Of a stretch of DNA of 64,000 bases, positions 47,690 to 60,498 are shown one piece after another (position 1 is the stretch's first letter; every line of letters starts with the position of its first letter). Below the pieces are notes generated by a model. It was not told the DNA's origin. It searched no databases and saw only the letters and a program-made list of their open reading frames with translations. The stretch comes from Odobenus rosmarus divergens. Taxonomy: Eukaryota > Chordata > Mammalia > Carnivora > Odobenidae. The stretch covers positions 1,354,351 to 1,418,350 of the forward strand of contig NW_004450324.1 of NCBI RefSeq assembly GCF_000321225.1. Direction: 5' to 3'. The translations under genes and the position numbers were made by a program.

Positions 47690-48170
47690 TATTTACAGGT
47701 TTAAAGATCATTAGCAGTGTACAGAAATGTAACAAATTTCTGTTTATTAATTTCGTATCCTGTGACTTTACTAAATTCATTTATCTGTTCTAGTGGTGTT
47801 TTGGTGAAGTCTTTAGGGTTTTCTATATACAGTATCTTGTCTTCTGTAAACAGTGGAAGTTTTCTTTCTTCCTTACCAATGTGGATACCTTTTATTTCTT
47901 TATCTTGTCTGATTGTTGTGGCTAGGACTTCCAGTACTATGTTGAATAAAAGTAGTGAGAGTGGACATCCATATCTTTCTTATTCCTGATCTTAGAGGAA
48001 AAGCTCTCAGTTTTTCACCACTCAGTATGATGTTAGCTGTTAACCTAACTATTAATCCTTTGTTAGTTATTATTACAAAAAGACTTTCCTAGTCAGTTGC
48101 ATCTCTTTTAATGTTGTTTGCAGTGTCTTTAACTATGTAGACATTTTAATTTTAATGTAGTCAAGTTTAC
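47690..48170 (-). mobile_element. L1 ORF2 fragment (reverse-transcriptase region)
   Basis: The plus strand shows antisense ORF2 markers: 'ttctgtttattaatttcgta', 'gtggctaggacttccagtac' and 'agtgagagtggacatccata'. Broken by stops in the sense frame. Old, not active. Confidence 0.7.
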
Positions 48171-48368
48171 CACACTTTTTTCCTTTTGTTTAAGAACTGT
48201 ATAACTGCTATGTTTCCTATTCAGAAATTGCCTTAGGTATTCATGTGGTTTGTCTTCTTTATATGAGTTTTGTATTCAGGTTGTCAAACATGCTGAAAAA
48301 AAATCATTCTGTAATTTTTATTGGAACTTATTAAATATGAAATATTTATACGAAAATGTGTCTTTTCA

Positions 48369-48575
48369 GGGTGCCTGGGTGGTGCAGTCGGTTGGGCGAC
48401 TGACTCTTCGTTTTGGCTCAGGTCCTGATCTCAGGGCTGTGGGATCTAACCCCGTGTCAGGCTCTGTGCTGAGTGTGGAGTCTGCTTCAGATTCTTTCTC
48501 CTTCTCCCCCTCCTGTTTATGCTCTCTCTCTCTCTCTCTAAAATAAATAAATAAATCCTTTAAAAAAGAAAGAAT
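48369..48575 (+). mobile_element. Carnivore SINE, diverged
   Basis: A forward copy with head 'ggtgcctgggtggtgcag'. The flanking sequences 'aaatgtgtcttttca' and 'aagtgtgtcctttca' are a decayed target duplication. Confidence 0.9.
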
Positions 48576-48879
48576 GAAAGTGTGTCCTTTCATTCTTGAA
48601 AATAATCTTTATTCAAATTTCTTATTATGCCCTTTAAAAAGTTTTATAATTTCTTTATAAAGTCTAACTTTTGAAAAATTAACTTCTTAACATTTTATAA
48701 TTTTTTCTGGTCTTGCAAAAAATTGGTATAAAGAAATACTATTGAGTTCTTTCAGGTTGCCTTTTTATCGTACTAGAAAAAAAATTCTACTGGGTTATCT
48801 TATTCATTCAATTAGTTTTTCCATTCCTTGTCTTGGATTTTGATAAGATTAACATATTATTTGCAAATAATGACTAATT

Positions 48880-49220
48880 TCCCTCTTCCTTTCAGAAGTG
48901 AACAATGTGGTCAACCCTTTAATTTCCAAACCACAACAAACTGAGTGATATTTAGTCTAACTGATACATTCTCTAATCCTTATACTGCTTATTTCTTTTC
49001 TTATTGCATTGACTAGGACATCTAGGACAGTGTCAAGTAGTTGTGGTCTCCTGACTTTAACAGAAACATTTCTTTAAGTTTTATTATTAAGTCTATTTGC
49101 TGAAGGATCTTTAAAAATTTCTCTCATTAGTTTAAGAAATTTCTTTATTTTCCTAATTTACTAAGAAGGATTTTTCTTTTTATAGAATGCTTTTTCTAAA
49201 GCTATTGAAATGATCACTTT
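48880..49220 (-). mobile_element. Older L1 ORF2 fragment
   Basis: Antisense pattern, 'cttattgcattgactaggac' through 'gctttttctaaagctattga', more diverged than the copy at 47.7 kb. It could be the same insertion after rearrangement, or a second copy. Confidence 0.5.
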
Positions 49221-49234
49221 AAAAAATATATTAG

Positions 49235-49430
49235 GGGTCGCCTGGGTGGCTCAGTCGTTAAGTGTCTGCCTTTGGCTCAGGTCATGATCCCAGGGTCCTG
49301 GGATCGAGCCCCGCATCGGGCTCTCTGTTCAGCGGGAAACCTGCTTCTCCCTCTCCCACTCCCCCTGCTTGTGTTCCCTCTCTCACTGTCTCTCTGTCAA
49401 ATAAATAAATAAAATCTTTAAAAAAAAATA
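49235..49430 (+). mobile_element. Carnivore tRNA-Lys SINE
   Basis: A forward copy close to the arctoid consensus. The perfect duplication AAAAAATATATTAG is at 49221-49234 and 49431-49444. Confidence 0.95.
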
Positions 49431-49585
49431 AAAAAATATATTAGTATGATGAACAACATTGACAATACATAGATTTCTGCTACTGATCATTTTATTTTTG
49501 TAATATGTAGTACCTTATTATTATTATTAACTAATTTTACATTCAATTTGCTTATAATTTATTTAGAAAGATTGGATCTATTTTG

Positions 49586-49613
49586 TGGATGGATAGATGG
49601 ATGGATGGATGGA
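49586..49613 (+). repeat. (GATG)n microsatellite
   Basis: About six GATG/GATA units in a row. Confidence 0.85.
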
Positions 49614-49694
49614 ATTAGAAGTAGTGCCAAACTCTGTCCATTGAAACATTTTCATTTAATTTGCCACTTTGGTTTATTAAGTATCTGAGAAAGT

Positions 49695-49955
49695 AAATAA
49701 ACTCTTGTTTCTTCAAGGAGACCTTCTCTGAACCCTAGACTAAATTAGGTCTCTTTGTTAGTCCTTTCATTATACCCTGTATTATAACTGTACAGTTATA
49801 TGTGAAATTATTAACTGAATCACCCACTAGGCTTTAAGTTCCATAAGGGCAAAGGATTTTATCTGTTTAACTCATTGCTGTAATCCTAGGTCTAACCTGT
49901 GCTTAGTATATAATAGATACTTAAAAAATTATATGTGGAATGAATGAATTATTAA
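49695..49955 (+). repeat. L2 3' end
   Basis: 'aaggagaccttctctgaacc', 'ctaggctttaagttccataa', 'gggcaaaggattttatctg' and the final 'gaatgaatgaatt' are typical. Confidence 0.7.
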
Positions 49956-50748
49956 ATGAATAGCAATTTGAAACCTGATGATATTTCAGGGTCTTTCCCT
50001 GTTTAGAACTTGCCTAATGAGGATATAACAACTCAAATTTCATTACTAGACTACTTTTACTAAAATGTCTTCACCTGCTTAAAATGACATGCCAAAGTAT
50101 TTCTTTGAAGTCCTTAAAACTGGGTAAATCCCAGATGATTCCTTTTTCTCCTCAATCACTACACTAGCACATCACAAAAAATTAGGGGAGTTTTCTAAAA
50201 TTAGAAACTAAATGTTACTAAAATAAACACATCACCTAGTAGTATTTTCTTCAGTTTTCATCAATGGCAAATTGCGTATTCACAGGCTTCAATGTGTCCT
50301 ATAAACCGAAGCACAATTAAGCAACAATTGTTATCCAAGAGTTGTCAAACATTGACTTTTCAAGACCAAGTAAGAGTGCCAAAGGCCAGCTCTGGGTGGG
50401 GGTCTCCAGATCCTTGGGGATTTCAATAGTCAAATTGAGAGAGGCAGTTAGCCTTTCACATCTCAGTTCCTTGGAAGGTACCAGAAGATTTGTGAATAGG
50501 AGCGGCCAGTTTCTGTTTCTCCAATCCCCTTTCCCACCAAAGTTTCCTAATTTTCAACACAATTGTTGATGTTTAGGCTAGTTTCAAACAGAGCGTTAAA
50601 CAGTTGACAACACGTATTCTCATTCTTTGCCATCAATTACATCTTGAGAAGCTTTAAGGAATTGTCTTTTTTTCCTGATTTCTTAAAAGTATACATATCA
50701 TAATTAAGACAAGGAAAAACCACCTTTTGCCTGTGGTGACATTTTAAA

Positions 50749-50911
50749 GATATTTGCTTATTTATTTGCCGGGGGGGGGTGGGGAGCAGGCAGAGGGAGA
50801 AACAAGGTCCCCGCTGAGCAAGGAGCCCGATGAGGGACTCGATCCCATGACCCTGGGATCATGACCTGAGCCGAAGGCAGATGCCTAACCGACTGAGCCA
50901 CCCAGGTGTCC
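50749..50911 (-). mobile_element. Carnivore tRNA-Lys SINE with G-run
   Basis: A reverse copy in which the AGAG region has become a run of nine or more G (50771-50780). A 19-bp duplication, CCTGTGGTGACATTTTAAA (50730-50748) against 50912-50930, has two mismatches. Confidence 0.94.
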
Positions 50912-51214
50912 CCTGTAGTAACATTTTAAAATTAATTTTACTTTACTATATTTACATCCAAAAACAATTTGAGGTAGTTACAAATCTGTTTGCACCAATA
51001 TTAGGCTACCATCAGTGGTTAAATTTATTAAAGGTGCTGCTAAAATAGTATCGTAGTCAGTTTGCTAATTTCACAATTACAATTTACAACTCACAATTAA
51101 ATCCTGAATATGTTTTAATTCAAAGGATGATTTTTTAAAATGAACAAATGCATTTTGTTCATAGACAAGAATAAAATTTGTTCATTAACAAATTTATCCC
51201 TTGAATTACAACTT

Positions 51215-51310
51215 ATTCAGGACCTACTGTGTTTTGAAAGTTATTCTAAGTGCTGGGCACAAAATATATTCCCTGGTGTCATGGAACTTATAGACCAATA
51301 AGGAATGGGG
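51215..51310 (-). repeat. L2 3' end fragment
   Basis: 'ggacctactgtgttttgaaa' then 'taagtgctgggcacaaaata' and 'tggaacttatagaccaataa' is the antisense of the L2 terminus. Confidence 0.45.
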
Positions 51311-51660
51311 TAGTTTTGTACTGTGTCAACTTAGTTAAACTGAAACCATGCTTCTCAGAATCCCCCGTTTGTGTGTGGTTTTGGTTTAGTGTTGGGCACA
51401 AGAAACATCATGTCGAAATTTGGAAGGGTTGAGGAGATGGAAGTAGCCACTCTAAAAGCTGGGGTAATGTCAGGCAGTGCCACACTCGTACACATTGTTA
51501 CTGATCTGCTGGCTCACTTTGTCATCGGGTGGCCAGTCTGCAGCTCCTGCCTGGTCTCCTTCTCCAGCTTCTCTGAGTCCTGGGCCAGACATACAGGCAT
51601 CTCCACAGCAAAGAGGACCAGCTCCTTCAGCAGGCTTCTCACATTATCAAGATTGGAGGT

Positions 51661-51984
51661 TGCTATAGACTGAATGTGTGTGTCCCCTCAAAATTCGTAT
51701 GTTGAGCCCTAATCCCCTACATGATAGTTTTTGGAGGTGAAGCTTTTGGGAGATAATGAATATAAAAGAGACCCCAGAGAACTCCCTCATCCCTTCCAAC
51801 ATGTGAAGTTAAAGAGATAAGACAGCATCTGTGAACCAGCAAGTGAGCTCTCACCAGGCAATGAATCTGCTACTGTCTTGATTTTGGATTTTCCAGCCTC
51901 CAGAACTGTGAGAAGTAAATTTCTGTTGCTTGTAGCCACCCAGTCTATGCTATTTTATTATAGCAGCCTGAACAGACTAAAACA
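51661..51984 (+). mobile_element. MaLR LTR (MST/MLT1A-like), solo
   Basis: A sense copy from 'tgctatagactgaatgtgtg' to 'gcagcctgaacagactaaaa', with 'ccagcctccagaactgtgag' near the 3' side. About 320 bp, nearly full length for the family. Confidence 0.85.
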
Positions 51985-52299
51985 GAGGTGGTATGAGATG
52001 AATGTGGGTTCTAGTCATCCTCATGGGTTCTTGTGTGTCCTTGCTTTCCCCATTTCATGCCTAGAATTTCTTCCTGACTGCTAAACCTATAGACCCAAGA
52101 AGACTTCAGGCCCACCACCAATGCAAGGCAGCAGCCTTCCATAGACTACTTCACTAGCACCAACAATTGTGTAAGGTCTAATCCCTGGATTAAATTAGAC
52201 TTTTGATATTATTCATGATGGTTCCATCTCTCTGATAAAATCTGAATGATTCAAGGAGATAGACTTTGTTCAAGGAATCATATAATACTTTATGATTTG

Positions 52300-52735
52300 T
52301 GTTAAGGGAGCATACAGGCTACAATGAGACAATATAAATAGAGTGCCTTAATTTAGATTGGGGGAGGAGGTGTCAGGAAAGATCCCTTAAAAAGTCATAT
52401 TTTAGCTGAGACCTAGAGTTTGAGTAAACATTAGCCAGGTCAAGAGTTACACAAGAGGAATCAGTGTGCAAGAGCTCTGAGGTCCACCTCATTGGAAGAA
52501 CTGAAGGAAGACCAGAGTAACCAGAGCGGAGGGCAAGAGGAAAGTGGTAGAAAGGGCCCTGTATTCCAGTTCAAGGTCTTGACGCTTTACTCAAAGGGGA
52601 TGTGACAGGAGTATATTTTTGTTTTTAAAAGATTACTCTGCCTGCTTTGTAAAGGAAGTGATTATCTATATATTTGCAAGTGATCATCTGATTGTTGAGA
52701 AATAAGCATTTTTCATAATGGGATTCAAAGTTTAG
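52300..52735 (-). repeat. L2 fragment
   Basis: 'tcaggaaagatcccttaaaa', 'ttagctgagacctagagttt', then 'gattactctgcctgctttgt' follow the antisense L2 order over about 430 bp. Confidence 0.6.
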
Positions 52736-55004
52736 CACTTGGCCTCCTCTTGAAATAGAAATTACCTGTCAAAAACTCTCAGCATGCAAAAGAACAAAGA
52801 CCTGGCCCCAGAGTCCTCCAAGCCTGACTATCAAATATGTGGAGGGTGGTTTAATTGCTATTCTTGATAAATCATATTATAGTATCATGATGCCTTTTGC
52901 CTTCATATGGTTAGCAAAGTCTTTAAGACTTTGAAGTAAGTAAGGAAAACTGCAATGTCAAGCATTTGACTGCAACAATGAATTGGAAAGAGAAGATTAT
53001 TTGAACCCAAGTTTAAAAACATGTAGACCTTATTTTGACACAAAGGTCTTCTTAAATATCACTGACTCATCTCTTTCCATTAGATTCGAGTTAGCTACAT
53101 GCTGACAATTCTGCCTGCAAAAACTATCTTGTTCTAGCAATGTAGATGCCTCTACCACCTCTGTTGCACTAGATTTTTGTTATGCATTTTTATTTCTTCT
53201 CAGGAAAAAAGGTTTTGGATGACCATAATTCCTCCATATCAAATTTGAAAATTATATTCCCAAATTGACTTCCTTCTTAGCTTAAGCAGCCAAAATCTGA
53301 GTCACATGAAGAAAAAATGAATAACAGAGGTAATGATAATGATGAGGATAATATCAGTGATGGAATATGGAGGAGGCAAGAGAAGACTGGTTTAAGAACA
53401 AGCTTGAAACATGGTAAGGCTGAAAGAAAATACAATTATAGGTTTGGATTGGTTGTTTTCCCCAAGGAAAGAAAACTCTAATAATGAAGAAGTCTGATAA
53501 ATACTGAAAAATAAAGAGGTGAGAAGCAGGAGGTTATTACAATGGGTCTGGCAAATGAAGGGATCATGGTAGTGGAACAAAAGGGGGAGTAGATGCAAGA
53601 ATCTTTTAAAAAGTAAAGGCAACAACATTTGGAGTCTGGTAGAACGTGAACAGTATAGGAGAAGTGGTCACTCAATAATGATAATAGGTTGAAATGGAGT
53701 GTCCTGGGGAATGGTAGAGGTAATCTTTATTTCCAAAAAATTGAGACTAGTAGTAATGAAGTACTAGTACTAATGAAGAAAGTGGTAACTCCGGGCATTT
53801 TCTGTAGATAAACAGAACAATTAAAACTCCTTTTAAAATATAACAGAATTTTCATTTTCCTCAGGCATTCAGATGCAGTCAAACTACTTCAGCCTAGAGA
53901 GCATTGAGTCCTCAGATACCTGAGAAGAGAAGGCTTTATTTTTTGGAATAGCACAACACATGAACACAGTCTCTCAAGCCAGTGTGGGTGTGGCCTTTAA
54001 TTGCCTTGGGTCTTTCATTTTTTTGTTAGGTTTGTAAACTTGGTTTAATTAATGCAGAAGGAAGATATCTCAGAACGAAGTTGTCATGGTAATGACATGA
54101 TTGGTGTCTTGATTCTTTGTACGCATATGAACATATGTGTAGTTTTATCTAAGACAAATGGTATTACAAGAATATGATCATGCACTTGGTTATTCCCTCC
54201 TTCAGATTGCAGGTTGCCCTTGTTATTCACTATCATTAGGTTTCCCCTAAAACCACCTGTCCTGGGAGGAACTGGTGTGAGAGGCGGGTGGTGTTCGCTG
54301 CCAGGACCAATGACTTCCACCCACCCCCTCCTCTACTTGGCACCTCCAGTCCCAGTTTGAGTGATCTTCTCTCTTGCACATCCTGGAATTCCCACTAACC
54401 TCTTCCTTGGCTGGGTCTTTCTCTGCTCCTACACTCTATAAGCAGGAGAGAAGACTCCATTATTTATGTGATTGGCAAAAGAGAAACAGCAATTATTATC
54501 TGTGATGAAAACTACTCAGACCGGGGGTGGGGGTCGTAGTTGTGAACATTCCATTCCTTCACTCAGAGCAATACAATGTTGAGAATCTGGGGACAAGAGT
54601 TATGTTTTTAAATTGTAAGATGTACTCTGCTGTAGTTTGTTTGGAGTCAGTTACTAAGGGATTGTGGCTCTAACCTTAGTGCCCAAAGGGGAAGCCTTAC
54701 TTGCGAGTAGAGTATGTTATGCAGCATATGCTCTGATTCTAGAGAGCTCCTGGAAAAGGATTTTATTGGCATGTCCCAGTGCGAGGCATTTGGATGCTTG
54801 TCTCTTTTTTCAAACATAAAAACAGTATCAATTTCAGCCTTAATTGTCTTTCAAGGCTACCACAGATATTCAAAATCCTCTAACTATAAAAACAGCCTCA
54901 AGCAGCTTCAAATTTTCTACTCCCACATTTCTCCCTTTGATTGATTGGTGCACAAATCTCTGTGTTGCTTTAAAAACTTTTTATCTTTGGAAAGGCTAGA
55001 GCTC
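52736..55004. other. Intergenic, repeat-poor 2.3 kb
   Basis: Nothing recognised. A trinucleotide-like patch 'aatgataatgatgaggataa' lies at 53331-53350. Confidence 0.4.
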
Positions 55005-55217
55005 CAGAAAACTTGAGAAATTCTTCATCAAGACTGTCCCAGGAGTTATTGTTTAAGGGGTACAGAGTTTCAGTTTGGGATGATGAAAAAGCTCTGGATG
55101 TGGATAGTGATGCTGGTTGCACAACAGAATGAATGTACTTAATGTCACTGTAACTGTACACTTAAAGATGGTTAAAAGTAAATTTCATGTTACATATATT
55201 TTACCACAATTAAAAAA
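55005..55217 (+). mobile_element. L1MB-like 3' UTR end
   Basis: 'gatgctggttgcacaacaga' then 'ctgtacacttaaagatggtt' and 'acatatattttaccacaatt' before an A-run is the usual L1MB-type terminus. Confidence 0.65.
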
Positions 55218-56079
55218 AGTTGGGTTACCGATGGCCTGAAGAAGGAGATATGAGATTGTATTTGAGAAGGGCCTGGCATTGTTTTATTTTTGTTTTAGTG
55301 ATTGCATGTCTATTCAGTAACTGTAATACCTTTGCTTTATATTTCAGCATATAATTTTATGTTCCCCAATAAAGAGATTAATTAAGAAGTTAAAAAAACT
55401 ATCCAAAGTGGTAAGAACTGTGGGGTCTTGGGAAGTCCCTTCCCCTGCATTGGGCCTTATTTTTTTTTTTTAAATGTAAAAGGAATTAATTAGACTAAAT
55501 GATCTTGGAAGACTTTCTAGTGCTAACATCCTGTAATTGTACAAAATAACTGCTTGTGAATGACATAACTACAAAAAACAAAAATCCTAGGGGTATTATT
55601 TGTTTGAGCTGTTTGTTCCCTCAAAGAAATAGGAAAAATCAAAGGAAATGAAAAAAAAGAAAAGAACTTGGGACAACAAAACCCACCGACTACGATGAAG
55701 AAATATAGATCATCTAAAATCCAGCCTGGGTAAAGTTGGCTGCTCAAGGATACAAACATGGAAAGAAAGGAATGTTTGTCACTTAATTGAAGGCAGGAGG
55801 GAAAAGAAGCCTCCACAAGAGGTCAGGTGGGGTGGCTACAAGGAAGTCAGACGCGTCAGTCTCTCTGAGTTGGAGAGATAGCAAAGGCCTTCCACCATCT
55901 CGGAGGAGGAAGGGGCTGGCATCTACATTTGCCCTCAACTTTTTCAAATGCAGGCTCTCCAGAACCAGTTCTGCTTCCACACAAAATTATGGTCTTCCCC
56001 ATAAATCTTTATTTTACAGATTCATCCAAAAAGCCTCAATGGGCAGCCATACCTCACTGATGCCTTCCTTGTGATGTTC

Positions 56080-56785
56080 CCATTTTCCAAAAATCCTACT
56101 TATACTTTGAGGTCTACCTGAAGTCTTCAACCTCCTTGGAGCCATAAGGAATCACACCATCCCTTTCCCTGGGTTTCTATGACACTACTATCTCCTGATT
56201 CTCCTCCTCCTTCTCTGTCCCCTCCCATTTACATCTTCCTTGACTTGACTTTTTTTCCCCATATCTGAACTTCCTAGAACTCATAATATCCCAAAAGTGC
56301 ATTCAGAAAGATACCATATATGTTGTTTCCAGAATTTTACTAACAAAAAGCTTGGCAAACCATTGCCTGCAGCCCATCAACTGTTTTTATAAATAAAGTT
56401 TTATTGGAACACAGCCATTTATTTATGCATTGTGCATTATTTATACTCATTCATTTATGCATTGTCTGTAGCTGCTTTTGTGCTCCAGTGGCAGAGTTGA
56501 GTAGTTGCCACACAGACCATATGATCCACAAAGCCTAAAATATTTACTATCTGGGTCTTTACAAAAAAGTTCACCAACGCTTGCTCTGATGAATTAAGCT
56601 ATTATTTCTTTGTCATCATTATCTTTATTACGTTTGTGTTTTCTTTCTCCAACGTGAGGCCAGAGACAATGTCTAATATTCTTTTGTGCCCATTCAAAGC
56701 ACATCTCACTGCCTTATACTTTTTTGGGGTCTCAGTGAATAATGATTAGTTAATTAATGATGAATGAATGAATGATTGAGATAGG
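56080..56785 (+). repeat. Probable L2 3' end interrupted by the hAT element
   Basis: Left piece (56090-56280) has 'tacctgaagtcttcaacctc'. Right piece (56590-56785) has 'ccagagacaatgtctaatat' and 'tgaatgaatgaatga'. Together they look like a decayed L2 3' end around the transposon. Confidence 0.45.
56335..56585 (-). mobile_element. hAT-type non-autonomous DNA transposon fragment
   Basis: 'aaagttttattggaacacag', 'gcagagttgagtagttgcca', 'ttactatctgggtctttaca' and a degraded 'agttcaccaacgc' end match the common mammalian element whose sense strand starts CAGGGGTCGGCAAACT. I am not sure of its database name. Confidence 0.7.
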
Positions 56786-56914
56786 AAAACTACCAGCTTT
56801 TATTGTTGTTGAAATAAAATTGCCTCAGGTGGAGTAATACCTTCCCCTAGCTCTCTACCTAGCATATATCTGACTCTCTCCTTTCCATCCTCCATAAACA
56901 TCCAGATAGCACAG

Positions 56915-57105
56915 TGGCTGGGCAGAAGTTTAAGGTTTGCATCTGGGCTCTGCCTCTTGCAACCATGTGACCTTAAAGGGATTACTGAAGCTCTCTAGGC
57001 TTTACCTCCTAATCTGTAAAATAGTGATAACCATAGTACTTCATCACGGGGTTGGTGTGAGAAATTTTAAATAAAATAATGTATTTTAATTGCTAGCTAC
57101 AGTTC
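56915..57105 (+). repeat. MIR, well preserved
   Basis: 'tgcatctgggctctgcctct', 'accatgtgaccttaaaggga', 'cctcctaatctgtaaaatag', 'ggggttggtgtgagaaattt' in the right order. Confidence 0.78.
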
Positions 57106-57459
57106 CTGGGACCGTAGTAAAGAATCTAAAAATGGTTGGCAGTTGTTATTGCCTTATTGTAATTGTATCTTATTACCTTCTATCCCCCTTTCTCTACCTA
57201 ATCCAAAGTCCTTTAAGAGGGATATATTTTCCCTATATTTCTCATGTTTTGAATACTAGGGATAGAAAATTGGAGTTCTCTTGGCAGTGAAAGAAGGGTG
57301 GAAATGTACAAATGGGTTCTTATGACTTGTCTTTTCTCTTGGCATAAAAAAGGAACAACCATTTCTGCCTAGTGATCAATTCAGAAGCTCAATAAATGCA
57401 GTAAGTGGTTTTTAAAAAATGGTAGCCTACTAGAGGAGTGAATGAGGTATGGTCATTTA

Positions 57460-57585
57460 CATTTTCTTTCTTTTTTAAGTAGGCTCCACACCCAGTGTGT
57501 GGGGCTTAAACTCACAACCCTGAGATCAAGACCTGAGCCAAGAGCAAGAGTTGGCTGCCCAACTGACTGAGCCACCCAGGTGCCC
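57460..57585 (-). mobile_element. Older short carnivore SINE
   Basis: A tRNA-like unit without the CT-rich body, 'cttaaactcacaaccctgag' in the middle. GAGGTATGGTCATTTA (57444-57459) is duplicated at 57586-57601 with one mismatch. Confidence 0.92.
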
Positions 57586-57799
57586 GAGGCATGGTCATTT
57601 AGAGAATGAATAGCATATTATATGCTCATATCTGATGAAAGGTAAAAGTGCAATATAGCTAAAATAAACATCAAGAGCAAACTTGAAGGAAAATTAAATC
57701 CCCAAAAGCCAATGGAATAGGAAAAGAGAGTAGAGTAGTATTTTACTTTTAGGATGGCATTATTTGACAAAGTTGATCACTCCTTTTTTTAATAATAAT

Positions 57800-58265
57800 C
57801 TATGAAACCCCTTCTATGTTCCAGCTTTGTTTTGAATGCAAGGCATACATCAATAAAAATAATCAAATAAAAATTGTGCCCTTGTGGACTTACATTTTAA
57901 TGAGGAGAAAATAAGGTATAGATAATAGAATGAATGGATGAAGGGTAGAGGAATGGATAGATAGATAGATTTTATAGCATTAGAAGGTGATAACTACTAT
58001 GGAGAAAAAGGTAGAGTAAAATAATCAGAATGAGAAAAAAGCATGGAATATTGTTTGCATTTTTAAATAGGCTAGATGACCACTTTTAAATGGTCAGATG
58101 ACATTTGTACAAAATTGTGAAAGATTTGGAGAGTGAATTATAGGGACACTGGAGGTAAAAATTATAAGCAGAGGAAACATACTGTGCAAATGCCCCAAGG
58201 CACGAGTATACCTGGCTTGGGCTAAAAACAGTAAGGAGGCCAATGTAAAGACAAGAAATGATGAT
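57800..58265 (-). repeat. L2 3' end, several hundred bp
   Basis: 'ccccttctatgttccagctt', 'tgtgcccttgtggacttaca', then 'actgtgcaaatgccccaagg' trace an antisense L2 with a (GATA)n patch at 57955-57971. Confidence 0.6.
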
Positions 58266-58279
58266 AATAGAAATAAAGT

Positions 58280-58510
58280 AGCTGACTTCTACTGAGGCCT
58301 TACTATTCTCTGAGCAATCTTCTAAGCATTATTACATATAATCTTCAAAATAGTCACATAGTGTATAGTCCCATAGTGTAGGCAAAGTTTTTCTCCCCAT
58401 TTTATAAATAAGTAAATCGATATTTTTGAAAGGTCGAATGACTTGCACAAGATTACATAGCCAACAGCTGCTGGAGTCAGATGTGTCTGATTGCAGTGCT
58501 CATGTTCTTG
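58280..58510 (-). repeat. MIR
   Basis: 'tctgagcaatcttctaagca', 'ctccccattttataaataag', 'acttgcacaagattacatag' follow the antisense order. Confidence 0.72.
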
Positions 58511-59034
58511 GTCACTGCATTTGTTACCATAACTTTGTCTTGGAGATCAAAATTGGATTAGCTCTACTCTCTTCCCCACGTGTCTAAACTGCATAATTCC
58601 TTGTGATCTTTTTGACTGGTTAACTTGTCCTTTACATGCATTTTAGTTTAAATGCAGAGTTTTAAATGTTACCTGAGGTTTTCCATGGGCCCTTTACTAC
58701 CTTGCGACATTTCTGAATTCTCTTTCCCATTCTGATCTTTCAACATTTTACCAACTTTGCCTTTGCATATAAACCAGTTCAGCTTCAGGGGGAAATCTAG
58801 ACACCAGAGAGCAACCATATCCTTTTCAGACTTCTTTCTTCAGAGGTCAACTGATGTATGATGGAGCCTCTTCAAAATACTTTTTACTTTGTGAATATAG
58901 GATTGTGGGCATTCATACAAGGAGACATTTTTACAAGTTATTTTGGTATATCCCTTCTCCTTTTTTTTCTGTATAGAGTTTTGAAGATTCACCTCAGCCT
59001 CTGACAGTATTGCTTTAAAAATTCCTAAATTCTC

Positions 59035-59240
59035 GGGGCGCCTGGGTGGCTCAGTCATTAAGCGTCTGCCTTCAGCTTATGTCATGATCCCAGGGTCCTG
59101 GGTTCCAGCCCCACATCGGGTTCCCTGCTCAGCGGGAAGCCTGCTTCTCCCTCTCCCACTCCCCCTGCCTGTGTTCCTGCTCTCACTATCTCTCTCTCTG
59201 TCAAATAAGTAAATAAAATAAATAAATAAATAAAAATCTT
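59035..59240 (+). mobile_element. Carnivore tRNA-Lys SINE, well preserved
   Basis: The head carries an RNA polymerase III A-box-like 'tggctcagtcattaagcg' and a decayed B-box-like 'gggttccagccc'. A CT-rich region and (AAAT)n tail follow. The perfect 19-bp duplication TAAAAATTCCTAAATTCTC is at 59016-59034 and 59241-59259, so the insertion is fairly recent. Confidence 0.96.
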
Positions 59241-59778
59241 TAAAAATTCCTAAATTCTCAACTCTGCCCCCTTCTTAATCAAATGCAAAATATATTAATA
59301 ACAAGGCCAGGAAATAGTACTGAAATTTTAAGTCTGTTCCCTTCTCTGTCCACTGATAAATGTTTTTCATCAGAATTCCTGAGCATCATCCTTGTCCAAA
59401 TTAATTTTTTTCTCTCTTCAAAGAAAATACAAGAGGATTAAATGACTTCTTTTCCTTCTTCAATGTATATGAAATATTTTCTTCTGGTAAAAGTATGTGT
59501 CAAATTTCAAGCCAGAATGAAAGAGACAGAATGTTCATTTCCCTACTAGGTTATAAAATTCCCGAGCTAGAAAGACAATGATCATGACAAGGAAGAAATT
59601 GATCTTTTTGCAATGCTATCTGAAGAGAAATGGAGAAAAGAGTGGAAAACTTGGATATTTTCCCCATAAAGAATACTTAAAATTGCTTGGGTACTGGTAT
59701 TCCTGGAATGGGCATTGGAGTAGATATGGGTAGAGGAAACTGAGTTTTGTGAATACTGTTTTTTAAAAGAAGTTCTAG

Positions 59779-59987
59779 GGATGCCTGGGTGGCTCAGTCG
59801 GTTAAGCGTCTACCTTCGGCTCAGGTCATGATTCCAGGGTCCTGGGATCAAGTCCCACATCAGGCTGTTTGCTCAGTGTGGAGCCTGTTTCTCCCTCTGA
59901 CACTCCCCCTGCTCGTGCTCCCTCCCTCTGTCTCTCTGTCTCTGATAGATAAATAAAATCTTTAAAAAATATATTAAAAAATAAAAT
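59779..59987 (+). mobile_element. Carnivore tRNA-Lys SINE
   Basis: A forward copy. AAGTTCTAG is duplicated at 59770-59778 and 59988-59996. Confidence 0.94.
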
Positions 59988-60309
59988 AAGTTCTAGTTTT
60001 TTAAAAATGGAAAGACTGAAGTCTACTGAGCGAAGTTTTGGAATTTATGGCATAAATTTGAATGACAGAAAGCCAAACTGCTTCCTTCAAAAGCTAGAGG
60101 TACATTTGCTTTTTAAGCGTATGGAAAAATGAGGCGTAGGGAGTAACCAAGTCCATCTTACCATATTCCAGGTGAAAGCCAAATGGTTCTTAGATCATGA
60201 CATGTAAGATAAGATGCTATCCATAGAAATGACCTAGCTGAACTCTTCATTGGGAAACCACTCAAGGTTTCTTTGCCTTCCTAAAATGACTGAAATTAGT
60301 ATATGTCTG

Positions 60310-60498
60310 GGGGCGCCTGGGTGGTTCTGTTGGTTAAGTGTCTGACTCTTGATTTCAGTTCAGGGCACAATCTCAGGGTCATGAGATTGAGCCTCAAGTC
60401 GGGCTCCATGCTCAGCGCAGGGTCTGCTTGAGGATTCTCTCTCTCCCTCTCTACCCCACGTGCATGCTCAGTCTCTCTCTAAAAATAAATAAGTAATA
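60310..60498 (+). mobile_element. Carnivore SINE, diverged
   Basis: A forward copy, 'gggcgcctgggtggttctg'. TATATGTCTG (60300-60309) recurs as TATATGCCTG at 60499-60508. It is the third SINE within 1.5 kb. Confidence 0.92.

Noticed and set aside
47359..47989. Two open frames of 104 and 90 codons
   Set aside because: The second lies antisense to an L1 ORF2 remnant and the first in AT-rich sequence that may be the same L1; neither resembles a host gene.
59035..59240. tRNA gene (A-box and B-box-like sequence)
   Set aside because: It is the tRNA-derived head of a SINE, followed by the CT-rich body and A-rich tail, with target duplications; the same is true of the other copies.
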